From assembly GCF_001654915.1 (NCBI RefSeq), contig NZ_LXEQ01000026.1: DNA of 64,000 bases, one strand, 5' to 3'. A program made the translations under genes and the position numbers. Positions 1 through 8,439 of the stretch are shown here, in pieces (the first letter of the stretch is position 1; every line of letters begins with the position of its first letter). The DNA comes from Buttiauxella ferragutiae. Lineage in GTDB: Bacteria; Pseudomonadota; Gammaproteobacteria; Enterobacterales; Enterobacteriaceae. The notes beneath the pieces were generated by a model. That model had not been told where the DNA came from and ran no database searches. It was given only the letters and a program-made list of their open reading frames with translations.

Positions 1-407
1 TCGCCGCCAATCAATTTGGCATCAAACTCACGTCCATCATTCAGCTGCACGCTGATTTTTTCGGCGTGATTAATGACGTGGTTATTGGTCAGCACATAGC
101 CTTTCTCAGCATTTATGATGACGCCGGAACCCAGCCCTTCAAATGGTTGAGCTTCAGAAGGGGGCATATCCTCGCCAAAAAACTTTTTAAATTCTTCAGG
201 GACTTTCTGAGTCGGGGCAGCGGCCGTTCCTTCAACCTGAACACTAACCACTGCGGGTAATACTTTTTCCAGCATCGGCGCAAGACTCGGCAACGCTGGC
301 TGACCCGGAATCTGCGCAGGCAACGACGCATTCACTTGCGATGCAACACCGAACGTCAGTCCGACACTTAACGCTAAGGCACTCAACAACAGTGTTTGTT
401 TCTTCAT
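1..407 (-). CDS. degQ: DegQ periplasmic serine endoprotease (5' part only)
   Basis: N-terminal 135 codons of a DegQ/HtrA-type periplasmic protease; the rest lies beyond the left edge. The start at 407 gives MKKQTLLLSALALSVG followed by a hydrophobic core and a cleavage site at about residue 27 (VNA/S), a classical Sec signal peptide. The sequence TNNHV places the catalytic His at about residue 110; Asp and Ser are outside the window. The family degrades misfolded periplasmic proteins as a trypsin-like domain with two PDZ domains. Identity as DegQ rather than DegP rests on the neighbouring zapG (yhcB)-zapE, the standard degQ context, and on the mature N-terminus. Low doubt on family, slight doubt on paralogue because the protein is truncated. 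Confidence 0.93.
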   Translation of the reverse strand, partial: MKKQTLLLSALALSVGLTFGVASQVNASLPAQIPGQPALPSLAPMLEKVLPAVVSVQVEGTAAAPTQKVPEEFKKFFGEDMPPSEAQPFEGLGSGVIINAEKGYVLTNNHVINHAEKISVQLNDGREFDAKLIGG

Positions 408-544
408 TGATGGCTTGCTCTCGTGACCTGAACCTGGAAAAGGATAACCCGATAACACGCCGATATTATTGAAATATCAGCCGGGTAACAATGTTGTTAT
501 AGAGTGAATAGATACTAGTAAATGATAGCTGCGCTGAGGAGAGA

Positions 545-569
545 TTGGGGTGCGAAAGCTGCACCCCAA
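545..569. other. Hairpin between zapG and degQ
   Basis: A 9-bp perfect inverted repeat (TTGGGGTGC / GCACCCCAA) with a 7-base loop lies about 20 bases downstream of the zapG stop. It has no T-run on the minus strand, so it may be a weak terminator or an mRNA 3'-end stabiliser. I see nothing else in the 408-590 gap that I can name. Confidence 0.4.
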
Positions 570-590
570 GGATAAATTTTACATTTGTGA

Positions 591-992
591 TTAATCGCGT
601 TTTGCGCGCTCGGTACGCAGCAAACCGGACGCACCTTCAGAATAGTCACGCGGCATCTGCACCGGAGCTTGATCATTACTGGCTTCTGACTCAGCGAGGC
701 GGTTACGGAACGGGTTCGCTTCGGCTGACATTTCAGGCAACAGGCTGCTGGAGCTTTTCGCCATATGTTGATAAAGCTGGCGATAATCATGAGCCATGTT
801 ATCCAGCAACTCTGCGCTACGGGCAAAATGACTGACTAACTCTTCACGATACTCTTCAAGTTCTGCTTTGTTTTTCTCGATTTCGTACTGCATGGCCTGC
901 TGCTGACGCAGCTTGCGGTTGCCAAAACGCATAGCAACTGCACCAACGATGATGCCAACAACTAACCCAATTAGCGCATATTCCCAGGTCAT
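591..992 (-). CDS. zapG: ZapG (YhcB), inner-membrane cell-envelope/division protein
   Basis: 133-residue protein beginning MTWEYALIGLVVG, with one N-terminal transmembrane helix (about residues 4-22) followed by a long charged helical region predicted to form a coiled coil. Family DUF1043/YhcB links cell division and envelope synthesis in enterics. I chose the start at 992 because GGGAGAA lies 7 bases upstream and the protein then matches the usual 132-133 residues; a longer reading from 1079 would add a non-conserved leader. It is divergent from zapE and upstream of degQ on the same strand. Confidence 0.93.
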   Translation of the reverse strand: MTWEYALIGLVVGIIVGAVAMRFGNRKLRQQQAMQYEIEKNKAELEEYREELVSHFARSAELLDNMAHDYRQLYQHMAKSSSSLLPEMSAEANPFRNRLAESEASNDQAPVQMPRDYSEGASGLLRTERAKRD

Positions 993-1172
993 GAACTTCT
1001 CCCGTTGTCTTGTGTTTCCGTAGGGTAATGTAGCCACTATAACCGTTAACCTAAGAGAAGTGGAATCCTGACGCAGCATCGCTTAGGGTAGAACGGCCTT
1101 TTTTTCGACAACCGTCCTTTTTTGAGTACTAAGTAAACGGCAATCCGATTTTTAAGGAAATACCATAATACC

Positions 1173-2291
1173 ATGCAAAATCTCTCTCCCGCATCGCGCT
1201 ACCAACAAGCTCTGACTGAGGGCAGCTATCAACCCGATGATGTTCAGCATGAAGCCGTAACCCGGCTGGATGCAATCTGGCAGGCGTTAAGCAGCCAAAC
1301 ACCGACGCTCCCTGCAAGCAGTAGCTTCCTTGGCAAACTGTTTGGTAAACGTAGTGCTTCAGTGGCTCAGGAGCCGGTTCGCGGGCTGTATATGTGGGGC
1401 GGCGTAGGGCGCGGGAAAACATGGCTAATGGACATGTTTTTTCAGAGTCTACCTGGCGAGCGTAAGCTTCGGCTGCACTTCCATCGCTTCATGTTGCGGG
1501 TTCACGAAGAGTTGGGTGAGCTTCAAGGGCAAACCGATCCTCTGGAATTGATAGCCGATAAGTTTAAGTCTGAGACAGATATTCTCTGTTTTGATGAGTT
1601 TTTTGTTTCAGATATCACCGATGCAATGTTGCTTGGTTCACTGATGCAGGCATTGTTTGCCAGGGGGATTACCCTTGTGGCGACTTCAAATATTCCCCCT
1701 GATGATCTGTATCGTAATGGCTTGCAGCGTGCGCGTTTTCTGCCTGCGATTGAGGCAATAAAACGCCATTGCGAAGTGATGATCGTGGATGCTGGCATTG
1801 ATTACCGCCTGAGAACGCTGACCCAGGCTCACCTGTGGCTTTCTCCGCTGAATGACCAAACCGCGCAGCAGATGGATAAACTCTACACTGCACTGGCTGG
1901 CGCGATACGCGAAGGGGAACCGGTGCTGGAAATAAACCATCGTCCTTTAGCGACCCTCGGAATCGCCAATCAAACACTGGCGGTAGATTTTAATACCTTG
2001 TGCGTCGATGCCCGCAGCCAACTCGATTACATTGCGCTGTCGCGTCTTTTTCATACCGTGATGCTATTTAACGTGCCGGTGATGGGGATTCGAAACGAAA
2101 ACGAAGCGCGGCGATTCATTGCGCTGGTTGATGAATTTTACGAGCGCCACGTCAAGCTGGTGGTTTCAGCGCACGTCCCGCTGTTTGAGATTTATCAGGG
2201 TGAAAGATTACGCTTTGAGTTTCAGCGCTGCCTGTCTCGCCTGCAGGAAATGCAAAGTGAAGAGTATTTGCGATTGCCGCATATGCCGTGA
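1173..2291 (+). CDS. zapE: ZapE, cell division AFG1-like ATPase
   Basis: 372 residues, AFG1 family P-loop ATPase. Walker A GGVGRGKT is at about residues 76-83, Walker B LCFDEF at about 141-146, and a sensor-like ATSN motif follows. ZapE associates with the Z-ring late in division and affects FtsZ bundling. Length agrees with E. coli (375); the stretch between residues 40 and 65 is the most divergent part. The start ATG is preceded by AAGGAA at a slightly long spacing. The gene stands alone, divergent from zapG, with the rplM promoter region immediately downstream. Confidence 0.94.
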   Translation: MQNLSPASRYQQALTEGSYQPDDVQHEAVTRLDAIWQALSSQTPTLPASSSFLGKLFGKRSASVAQEPVRGLYMWGGVGRGKTWLMDMFFQSLPGERKLRLHFHRFMLRVHEELGELQGQTDPLELIADKFKSETDILCFDEFFVSDITDAMLLGSLMQALFARGITLVATSNIPPDDLYRNGLQRARFLPAIEAIKRHCEVMIVDAGIDYRLRTLTQAHLWLSPLNDQTAQQMDKLYTALAGAIREGEPVLEINHRPLATLGIANQTLAVDFNTLCVDARSQLDYIALSRLFHTVMLFNVPVMGIRNENEARRFIALVDEFYERHVKLVVSAHVPLFEIYQGERLRFEFQRCLSRLQEMQSEEYLRLPHMP

Positions 2292-2344
2292 ACCACAATT
2301 CGCATGCAAGCTGACCACAAACTGCGACAAAAACTACAAAAAGG

Positions 2345-2374
2345 TTCGACCTTTGGGGGCGACTTCCCTATAAT
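2345..2374 (+). promoter_or_regulatory. rplM-rpsI promoter
   Basis: A perfect -10 hexamer TATAAT (2369-2374) lies 18 bases after TTCGAC (2345-2350), with a GC-rich discriminator (CTTGCGACC) typical of stringently controlled ribosomal promoters. The resulting leader of about 155 bases before rplM is long enough for the L13-mediated autoregulation known in E. coli; the leader fold itself is not deduced here. Confidence 0.75.
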
Positions 2375-2539
2375 CTTGCGACCCCACGTTACAACCAAAG
2401 TTTTTTTCCCAAAACTTGGTCGTGCTGGCATTGGCTATTCGAAGGGGTAGGTTTGCCGGACTTTGTCGTGTGAACCTTGAACTGATTTTAAACGTTTGGG
2501 TGAACACCTACGTGTAACTATTTATTGGGTAAGCTTTTA

Positions 2540-2968
2540 ATGAAAACTTTTACAGCTAAACCAGAAACCGTACAGCGCGACTGGTTCGTTGTTGATGCTG
2601 ACGGTAAGACCTTAGGTCGCCTGGCTACTGAATTGGCTCGCCGCCTGCGCGGTAAGCACAAAGCGGAATACACTCCGCACGTTGATACTGGTGATTACAT
2701 CATCGTTCTGAACGCAGAAAAAGTTGCTGTAACCGGCAACAAGCGTACTGACAAAGTGTATTACCATCACACCGGTCACATCGGTGGTATCAAACAAGCG
2801 ACCTTTGAAGAGATGATTGCCCGCCGTCCTGAGCGTGTGATTGAAATCGCGGTTAAAGGCATGCTGCCAAAGGGCCCGCTGGGCCGTGCTATGTTCCGTA
2901 AACTGAAAGTTTACGCGGGCACCGAGCACAACCACGCGGCACAGCAACCGCAAGTTCTGGACATTTAA
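2540..2968 (+). CDS. rplM: Large ribosomal subunit protein uL13
   Basis: 142 residues, the standard length for bacterial L13, starting MKTFTAKPETV and containing the GKTLGRLAT and GMLPKGPLGR segments characteristic of the family. It is an early assembly protein of the 50S subunit. In E. coli it also represses its own operon. The start at 2540 is chosen by family alignment; an upstream in-frame codon at 2525 would add five unconserved residues. It is followed after 14 bases by rpsI and co-transcribed with it from the promoter at 2345-2374. Confidence 0.98.
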   Translation: MKTFTAKPETVQRDWFVVDADGKTLGRLATELARRLRGKHKAEYTPHVDTGDYIIVLNAEKVAVTGNKRTDKVYYHHTGHIGGIKQATFEEMIARRPERVIEIAVKGMLPKGPLGRAMFRKLKVYAGTEHNHAAQQPQVLDI

Positions 2969-2982
2969 TCGGGATTATGGCA

Positions 2983-3375
2983 ATGGCTGAAAATCAATAC
3001 TACGGCACTGGTCGCCGCAAAAGTTCCGCAGCTCGCGTTTTTATCAAACCGGGCAGTGGCAAAATCGTTATCAACCAACGTTCTCTGGAACAGTACTTCG
3101 GTCGTGAAACTGCCCGCATGGTAGTTCGTCAGCCGCTGGAACTGGTTGATATGGTTGAGAAATTCGATCTGTACATCACTGTTAAAGGTGGTGGTACTTC
3201 TGGTCAGGCTGGTGCGATCCGTCACGGTATCACCCGCGCTCTGATGGAGTACGACGAGTCCCTGCGTGGCGAACTGCGTAAAGCTGGCTTCGTTACTCGT
3301 GATGCTCGTGAAGTTGAACGTAAGAAAGTCGGTCTGCGTAAAGCACGTCGTCGTCCTCAGTTCTCCAAGCGTTAA
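2983..3375 (+). CDS. rpsI: Small ribosomal subunit protein uS9
   Basis: 130 residues starting MAENQYYGTGRRKSS, ending in the conserved basic tail RRRPQFSKR that reaches the ribosomal P site and contacts tRNA. Another ATG two codons upstream (2977) sits closer to GGGAT; the 2983 start gives the family length. Second gene of the rplM operon, ending at a strong intrinsic terminator. Confidence 0.97.
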   Translation: MAENQYYGTGRRKSSAARVFIKPGSGKIVINQRSLEQYFGRETARMVVRQPLELVDMVEKFDLYITVKGGGTSGQAGAIRHGITRALMEYDESLRGELRKAGFVTRDAREVERKKVGLRKARRRPQFSKR

Positions 3376-3414
3376 TTGTCGTCTGCTTTTTGCAGAGTAC
3401 AATTTGCGAAAAAG

Positions 3415-3438
3415 CCCGGTCTTGTACCGGGTTTTTTT
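3415..3438 (+). terminator. Intrinsic terminator of rplM-rpsI
   Basis: CCCGGT / ACCGGG stem with loop CTTGT followed by seven T residues, 40 bases after the rpsI stop. Confidence 0.9.
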
Positions 3439-3696
3439 ATGCCTGAAAATTATATTTAGTGTATCTAACATTATGATATAAAACACTTTTTAGGCAAATT
3501 CCAGATCCGCTCCCCACAAAACCCGTAAAATCTGGTAAACTATCAACCAATTTTCTGCCCTGTGGTCGGCATCAGATTATTTTCGCCTCGTTTTCAGGCA
3601 ACTGGTGGTCTTCCAGCGTAATGGGTATCAAACGGTCAGGTTAGTTGCCGCTTGCGGCTATTAGCAGTAATTTTCTGAATAAACTTGGAGGTTTTC
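3439..3696 (+). other. Intergenic region upstream of sspA
   Basis: About 260 bases between the rpsI terminator and sspA. It must hold the sspAB promoter; GGTAAACT near 3534 resembles the region used in E. coli, but no good -35 is evident. A strong ribosome-binding site (TTGGAGG, 3685-3691) precedes sspA. No ORF, repeat or RNA gene is recognisable. Confidence 0.5.
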
Positions 3697-4338
3697 ATGG
3701 CTGTCGCTGCCAACAAACGTTCGGTGATGACGCTGTTTTCCGGTCCTACTGACATCTATAGCCATCAGGTACGTATCGTACTGGCGGAAAAAGGTGTTAG
3801 CGTTGAAATTGAGCATGTGGAAACGGATAACCTGCCTCAGGATCTGATTGACCTCAACCCAAATCACAGCGTACCGACCCTGGTTGACCGCGAACTTACT
3901 CTGTGGGAATCCCGTATCATCATGGAATATCTTGATGAGCGTTTCCCACACCCACCATTAATGCCGGTTTACCCGGTTGCACGTGGTGAAAGTCGCCTGT
4001 ACATGCATCGTATCCAGAAAGACTGGTATTCGCTGATGCATATCGTGATGAACGGTTCGGCTCAAGAAGCTGATGCTGCTCGCAAGCAATTACGTGAAGA
4101 ATTGCTGGCTATCGCACCTGTATTTACTCAGAAACCTTTCTTCCTGAGTGATGAGTTCAGTCTGGTAGATTGCTACCTGGCACCACTGCTGTGGCGTTTG
4201 CCGCAGATGGGTATCGAGCTGACAGGCGCTGGTTCTAAAGAGATGAAAGGCTACATGACTCGCGTATTTGAACGTGATTCATTCCTCGCTTCTCTGACCG
4301 AACCTGAGCGTGAAATGCGTCTGCAGACCCGGGGCTAA
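3697..4338 (+). CDS. sspA: Stringent starvation protein A, RNA polymerase-associated
   Basis: 213 residues with a glutathione-S-transferase fold: an N-terminal thioredoxin-like part (SGPTDIYSHQVRIVLAEKG, then VPTLVDRELTLWESRIIMEYL) and a helical C-terminal domain. SspA lacks GST activity, binds RNA polymerase, and affects stationary-phase and acid survival, partly by lowering H-NS. The start is set by TTGGAGG 5 bases before ATG 3697. It is directly followed by sspB (3-base spacing), the normal operon. Confidence 0.97.
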   Translation: MAVAANKRSVMTLFSGPTDIYSHQVRIVLAEKGVSVEIEHVETDNLPQDLIDLNPNHSVPTLVDRELTLWESRIIMEYLDERFPHPPLMPVYPVARGESRLYMHRIQKDWYSLMHIVMNGSAQEADAARKQLREELLAIAPVFTQKPFFLSDEFSLVDCYLAPLLWRLPQMGIELTGAGSKEMKGYMTRVFERDSFLASLTEPEREMRLQTRG

Positions 4339-4341
4339 TTG

Positions 4342-4839
4342 ATGGATATGTCACAATTGTCACCACGTCGTCCGTATCTACTTCGTGCTTTTTACGAGTG
4401 GCTATTGGATAACCAGCTCACTCCGCATCTGGTGGTGGATGTGACATTGCCTGGCGTACATGTCCCGATGGAATATGCACGTGACGGGCAAATTGTCCTG
4501 AATATTGCACCACGTGCCGTAGGGAATCTGGAGTTGTCCAACAGCGACGTGCGTTTTAACGCGCGCTTCGGTGGCGTTCCACGCCAGGTATTTGTGCCTA
4601 TGGCCGCGGTTCTGGCTATCTACGCTCGGGAAAATGGTGCTGGCACCATGTTCGAGCCAGAAGCCAGTTATGACGAAGATGGTGAAAGTCATAATGATAT
4701 TGAGCAGTTGCCGTCTGATTCAGAAATGGTCATGCAAGTGATCGACGGCTCACGCCCCGATCATGATGAAGATGACAACGGTCCGGATGACGAGCCACCT
4801 CCACGTGGTGGACGTCCAGCTCTGCGCGTAGTGAAGTAA
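4342..4839 (+). CDS. sspB: SspB, ClpXP adaptor for ssrA-tagged proteins
   Basis: 165 residues. The N-terminal globular domain (about 1-110, SPRRPYLLRAFYEWLLDN onwards) binds the ssrA tag. It is followed by an acidic, poorly conserved linker (about 115-152) and the C-terminal ClpX-binding module RGGRPALRVVK. The linker differs most from E. coli, as expected for a flexible tether. Start ATG 4342 follows the sspA stop closely, so translation is probably coupled. Confidence 0.97.
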   Translation: MDMSQLSPRRPYLLRAFYEWLLDNQLTPHLVVDVTLPGVHVPMEYARDGQIVLNIAPRAVGNLELSNSDVRFNARFGGVPRQVFVPMAAVLAIYARENGAGTMFEPEASYDEDGESHNDIEQLPSDSEMVMQVIDGSRPDHDEDDNGPDDEPPPRGGRPALRVVK

Positions 4840-4863
4840 CTCGCAAGCGTTAATCGGAAATCG

Positions 4864-4887
4864 AAAGCCAGTCTGATGACTGGCTTT
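4864..4887 (+). terminator. Intrinsic terminator of sspAB
   Basis: Ten-base stem AAAGCCAGTC / GACTGGCTTT, loop TGAT, followed by further T residues. Confidence 0.9.
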
Positions 4888-5003
4888 TTCTTGCCTAAAA
4901 TAAACATGCGGACGGCATCTTTACGTAAGCCACGAATTGCTGTGTTATGATTCGACAATATTATTTGCGATCTTCCTTCCATTAAACGGCCAATTCTGAC
5001 GCG

Positions 5004-5786
5004 ATGAGCACATTTGACGAGCAGCCACCTGAGACGACTGAAACCATCGGCCATACGATGCGCCGTCGCCCGCTTGCGCGTAAAAAACTCTCAGAAATGG
5101 TGGAAGAAGAGCTCGAGCAGATGATTCGCCGACGTGAGTTTGCCGAAGGCGAGCAGTTGCCTTCTGAACGTGAACTGATGGCTTTTTTCAATGTTGGCCG
5201 CCCTTCGGTGCGTGAAGCACTGGCGGCGCTCAAACGCAAAGGGTTGGTGCAAATCAGCAATGGCGAACGCGCCCGCGTTTCGCGCCCTTCCGCAGATACC
5301 ATTATTGGTGAGTTATCTGGCGTCGCGAAAGATTTCCTCGCACGGCCTGGCGGCATTGCGCACTTCGAGCAACTGCGCATGTTCTTTGAATCAAGCCTGG
5401 TCCGCTACGCAGCGGAATTTGCCACAGATGAGCAAATCGCCCGTCTTGGAAAAGCGCTGGAGATGAACAATCAGGCGCTGGATGACAACGATCTGTTTAT
5501 TCGATCCGATATTGAATTCCACCGCGAGCTGGCCGAGATCCCCAATAACCCGATCTTCATGGCGGTGCATGTCGCATTGCTCGATTGGCTGATTGCCGCG
5601 CGTCCCGCGGTTTCGCAGGACGTTCTTCTCGCCCACAATACGGTTAGCTACCAACAGCATATCGACATCTATAACGCGATCCAGGCTCGCGATCCTGATG
5701 CGGCTGACGCCGCCCTGAAAGCGCACCTGAAAAGTGTATTTGCCTCTTACTATCCCGCACCACGCAAACGCACAGCGAAAAAATAA
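5004..5786 (+). CDS. nanR: NanR, GntR-family repressor of sialic acid catabolism
   Basis: 260 residues. The N-terminal winged helix (about 30-100, with the GntR signature LPSERELMAFFNVGRPSVRE) is followed by an FCD-type all-helical effector domain. The N-terminal arm (residues 1-28) is variable and is the part that differs most from E. coli. NanR represses the nan genes and is released by N-acetylneuraminate. It lies immediately upstream of nanATEKQ, whose promoter carries three GGTATA repeats, the known NanR target. Confidence 0.96.
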   Translation: MSTFDEQPPETTETIGHTMRRRPLARKKLSEMVEEELEQMIRRREFAEGEQLPSERELMAFFNVGRPSVREALAALKRKGLVQISNGERARVSRPSADTIIGELSGVAKDFLARPGGIAHFEQLRMFFESSLVRYAAEFATDEQIARLGKALEMNNQALDDNDLFIRSDIEFHRELAEIPNNPIFMAVHVALLDWLIAARPAVSQDVLLAHNTVSYQQHIDIYNAIQARDPDAADAALKAHLKSVFASYYPAPRKRTAKK

Positions 5787-5907
5787 CCTGCATTAATCTG
5801 CGATCCCGCGCACGTCTTTGCCGGTAACGTCTGCACACCCATCATAATTTCGTATGAACAGGATCGCATTCTTAGCTCTCCGCGCTGTGGTGTTTAGTTT
5901 TTGATCT

Positions 5908-5930
5908 GGTATAACAGGTATAAAGGTATA
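5908..5930 (+). promoter_or_regulatory. NanR operator (three GGTATA repeats)
   Basis: GGTATA occurs at 5908-5913, 5917-5922 and 5925-5930 in the same orientation, 38 bases before nanA. This is the arrangement bound by NanR dimers in E. coli, overlapping the nanA promoter. Confidence 0.9.
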
Positions 5931-5967
5931 TCGTTAACATCAGAAACCAGACAACACAGAGGCATTT

Positions 5968-6867
5968 ATGAAACAGAATCTTCGCGGTGTGATGCCCGCA
6001 CTGCTTACTCCATTTAATCAGCAACAGCAGATAGACACCGAAAGCTTACGGCGCCTGGTTCGTTTCAATATTGAGCAGGGGGTTGATGGCCTTTACGTCG
6101 GCGGCTCAACCGGGGAAGCCTTCCTGCAAAGTTCACAGGAACGTGAACAGGTGCTGGAAATCGTCGCGGAAGAGGCTAAAGGTAAAGTGACCTTAATTGC
6201 CCATGTCGGCAGTATCAGCACCCATGAAAGCCAGACGCTGGCGAGTGCTGCACACCGTTACGGGTTTGATGCCGTCTCCGCAGTGACACCTTTCTACTAC
6301 CCATTCAGCTTTAACGAACATTGCGACCATTACCGCGCCGTGATTGATTCATCCGGCGGTTTGCCGATGGTGGTTTACAACATCCCTGCGTTGAGTGGCG
6401 TGAAACTGACGCTTGAGCAGATTGGTACTCTTATCAACTTGCCGGGAGTGGGCGCATTAAAACAAACCTCCGGCGATCTTTATCAGATGGAGCAGATCCG
6501 CCGTGCACATCCGGATCTGGTGCTCTATAACGGTTATGACGAGATCTTCGCATCAGGCCTGGTGGCAGGTGCCGATGGCGGCATTGGTAGCACTTACAAT
6601 GTGATGGGCTGGCGTTACCTCGCCATCAAACAAGCGGTGCTCGAAGGGGATATGCAGCGCGCAAGCCATCTACAAAGCGAATGTAATAAAGTCATTGATC
6701 TGTTGATTAAAGTGGGCGTTTTCCGTGGACTGAAAACCCTGCTGCACTATATGGATGTGGTAGCGGTACCGCTGTGCCGTAAGCCGTTTGCCCCGGTTGA
6801 TGAGCAATATCTGCCGGAGCTGAAAGCGCTGGCAAAACAGCTGCAGAGCGAGCGTGCAACGTTCTGA
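5968..6867 (+). CDS. nanA: N-acetylneuraminate lyase
   Basis: 299 residues, class I aldolase of the DapA/NanA family. It cleaves N-acetylneuraminate to ManNAc and pyruvate through a Schiff base. The GGSTGE pyruvate-carboxylate loop, Tyr137 (VVYNIP) and Lys165 (LKQTSG) are all present. ATG is preceded by AGAGG. First gene of nanA-nanT-nanE-nanK-nanQ, controlled by the NanR operator upstream. Confidence 0.98.
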   Translation: MKQNLRGVMPALLTPFNQQQQIDTESLRRLVRFNIEQGVDGLYVGGSTGEAFLQSSQEREQVLEIVAEEAKGKVTLIAHVGSISTHESQTLASAAHRYGFDAVSAVTPFYYPFSFNEHCDHYRAVIDSSGGLPMVVYNIPALSGVKLTLEQIGTLINLPGVGALKQTSGDLYQMEQIRRAHPDLVLYNGYDEIFASGLVAGADGGIGSTYNVMGWRYLAIKQAVLEGDMQRASHLQSECNKVIDLLIKVGVFRGLKTLLHYMDVVAVPLCRKPFAPVDEQYLPELKALAKQLQSERATF

Positions 6868-6919
6868 ATAATAAATGATGCTGAACGCCAGTATCGCTAA
6901 TACCTAATCTAACCAAAGG

Positions 6920-6939
6920 GCGGGTTTTCGCAAACCCGC
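6920..6939 (+). other. Hairpin in the nanA-nanT spacer
   Basis: Perfect 8-bp inverted repeat GCGGGTTT / AAACCCGC with loop TCGC, 14 bases before nanT. There is no T-run, so it is more likely an mRNA stabilising or processing element than a terminator. Confidence 0.55.
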
Positions 6940-6953
6940 ACCGGGAGTGCTTT

Positions 6954-8438
6954 ATGAATAACACTACCCAACAGATCCCGTGGTATCGCCATCTTACCAA
7001 ACCGCAATGGAAAGCGTTTTCGGCAGCCTGGATTGGCTACTTACTGGATGGTTTTGATTTTGTCTTAATAGCGTTAGTACTGACTGAAATTCAAAGTGAA
7101 TTTGGCCTGACGACCGTTCAGGCCGCGAGTTTAATCTCGGCTGCATTTATCTCGCGCTGGTTTGGCGGCCTGGTTTTAGGGGCGATGGGCGACCGCTATG
7201 GCCGCAAACTGGCGATGATCACCAGTATCGTACTGTTTTCTTTCGGCACGCTGGCCTGTGGTTTTGCCCCAGGTTTTACCACCATGTTCTTTGCCCGACT
7301 GCTGATTGGCATGGGAATGGCGGGTGAGTACGGCTCGAGCGCTACCTATGTTATCGAAAGCTGGCCGAAACAGATGCGGAATAAAGCGAGTGGTTTTCTG
7401 ATCTCCGGCTTTTCTGTTGGGGCGGTGATCGCCGCTCAGGTGTATAGCGTAGTGGTGCCTGTCTGGGGCTGGCGTGCACTGTTCTTCATCGGCATTTTGC
7501 CCATTATTTTCGCGCTCTGGCTGCGTAAAAACATCCCCGAAGCAGAAGACTGGAAAGAGAAGTTTGCCGATAAAAAACCAACCAAAACCATGGTGGATAT
7601 TCTGTATCGCGGCGAACACCGGCTTATCAATATTGGCCTGACGATTGTCGTCGCAACGGCACTTTACTTCTGCTTTGCCGGTAACCTTGGCAATGCGCTA
7701 CTGATTGCAGTTCTCGGCCTGATTTGTGCGGCCATCTTCATTAGCTTTATGGTGCAAAGTAGTGGCAAACGCTGGCCGACAGGCGTCACGTTGATGATCG
7801 TCGTGTTCTTCGCCTTCCTCTACTCCTGGCCGATTCAGGCCTTACTGCCCACCTATCTGAAAACTGAACTGGCCTACGACCCTGCAACGGTGGCTCATGT
7901 TCTGTTCTTTAGTGGATTTGGTGCCGCAGTCGGTTGTTGTGTGGGTGGCTTCCTGGGCGACTGGCTAGGGACGCGCAAAGCCTATGTTTGCAGCCTGCTG
8001 GCATCACAGCTGTTAATTATTCCGGTATTCGCAATTGGTGGCGGCAACATTTGGGTGCTGGGCCTGCTGCTGTTCTTACAACAAATGTTGGGGCAGGGTA
8101 TTTCGGGAATATTACCTAAGCTTATCGGCGGTTATTTCGATACCGAACAGCGTGCCGCAGGGCTTGGCTTTACCTATAACGTCGGCGCGCTCGGTGGTGC
8201 ACTGGCTCCGGTGATTGGCGCGACTATCGCTCAGCGCCTTGATTTAGGGACGGCGCTGGCATCACTGTCGTTCAGCTTGACGTTTGTAGTCATCCTGTTG
8301 ATTGGCCTGGATATGCCATCACGTATCCAGCGTTGGATCCATCCAGAAGCGGTGCGTACTCACGATGCCATCGACGGAAAACCATTTAGTGGGGCGGTCG
8401 TTTCGGGTAGCCACAAGACTAAATTGATAGGGAACTGA
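6954..8438 (+). CDS. nanT: Sialic acid:H+ symporter NanT
   Basis: 494 residues, major facilitator superfamily, sialate:H+ symporter type with more transmembrane helices than the usual 12. Visible MFS signatures are MGDRYGRK after the second helix and GMGMAGEYGSSATYVIE. It imports N-acetylneuraminate across the inner membrane. It is followed by nanE after one base, so translation is likely coupled. ATG 6954 is preceded by GGGAG. The C-terminal tail is slightly divergent. Confidence 0.97.
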   Translation: MNNTTQQIPWYRHLTKPQWKAFSAAWIGYLLDGFDFVLIALVLTEIQSEFGLTTVQAASLISAAFISRWFGGLVLGAMGDRYGRKLAMITSIVLFSFGTLACGFAPGFTTMFFARLLIGMGMAGEYGSSATYVIESWPKQMRNKASGFLISGFSVGAVIAAQVYSVVVPVWGWRALFFIGILPIIFALWLRKNIPEAEDWKEKFADKKPTKTMVDILYRGEHRLINIGLTIVVATALYFCFAGNLGNALLIAVLGLICAAIFISFMVQSSGKRWPTGVTLMIVVFFAFLYSWPIQALLPTYLKTELAYDPATVAHVLFFSGFGAAVGCCVGGFLGDWLGTRKAYVCSLLASQLLIIPVFAIGGGNIWVLGLLLFLQQMLGQGISGILPKLIGGYFDTEQRAAGLGFTYNVGALGGALAPVIGATIAQRLDLGTALASLSFSLTFVVILLIGLDMPSRIQRWIHPEAVRTHDAIDGKPFSGAVVSGSHKTKLIGN

Positions 8439-8439
8439 T

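Noticed and set aside
6920..6939. nanA-nanT hairpin as a transcription terminator
   Set aside because: No T-run follows and the downstream genes belong to the same pathway and operon.
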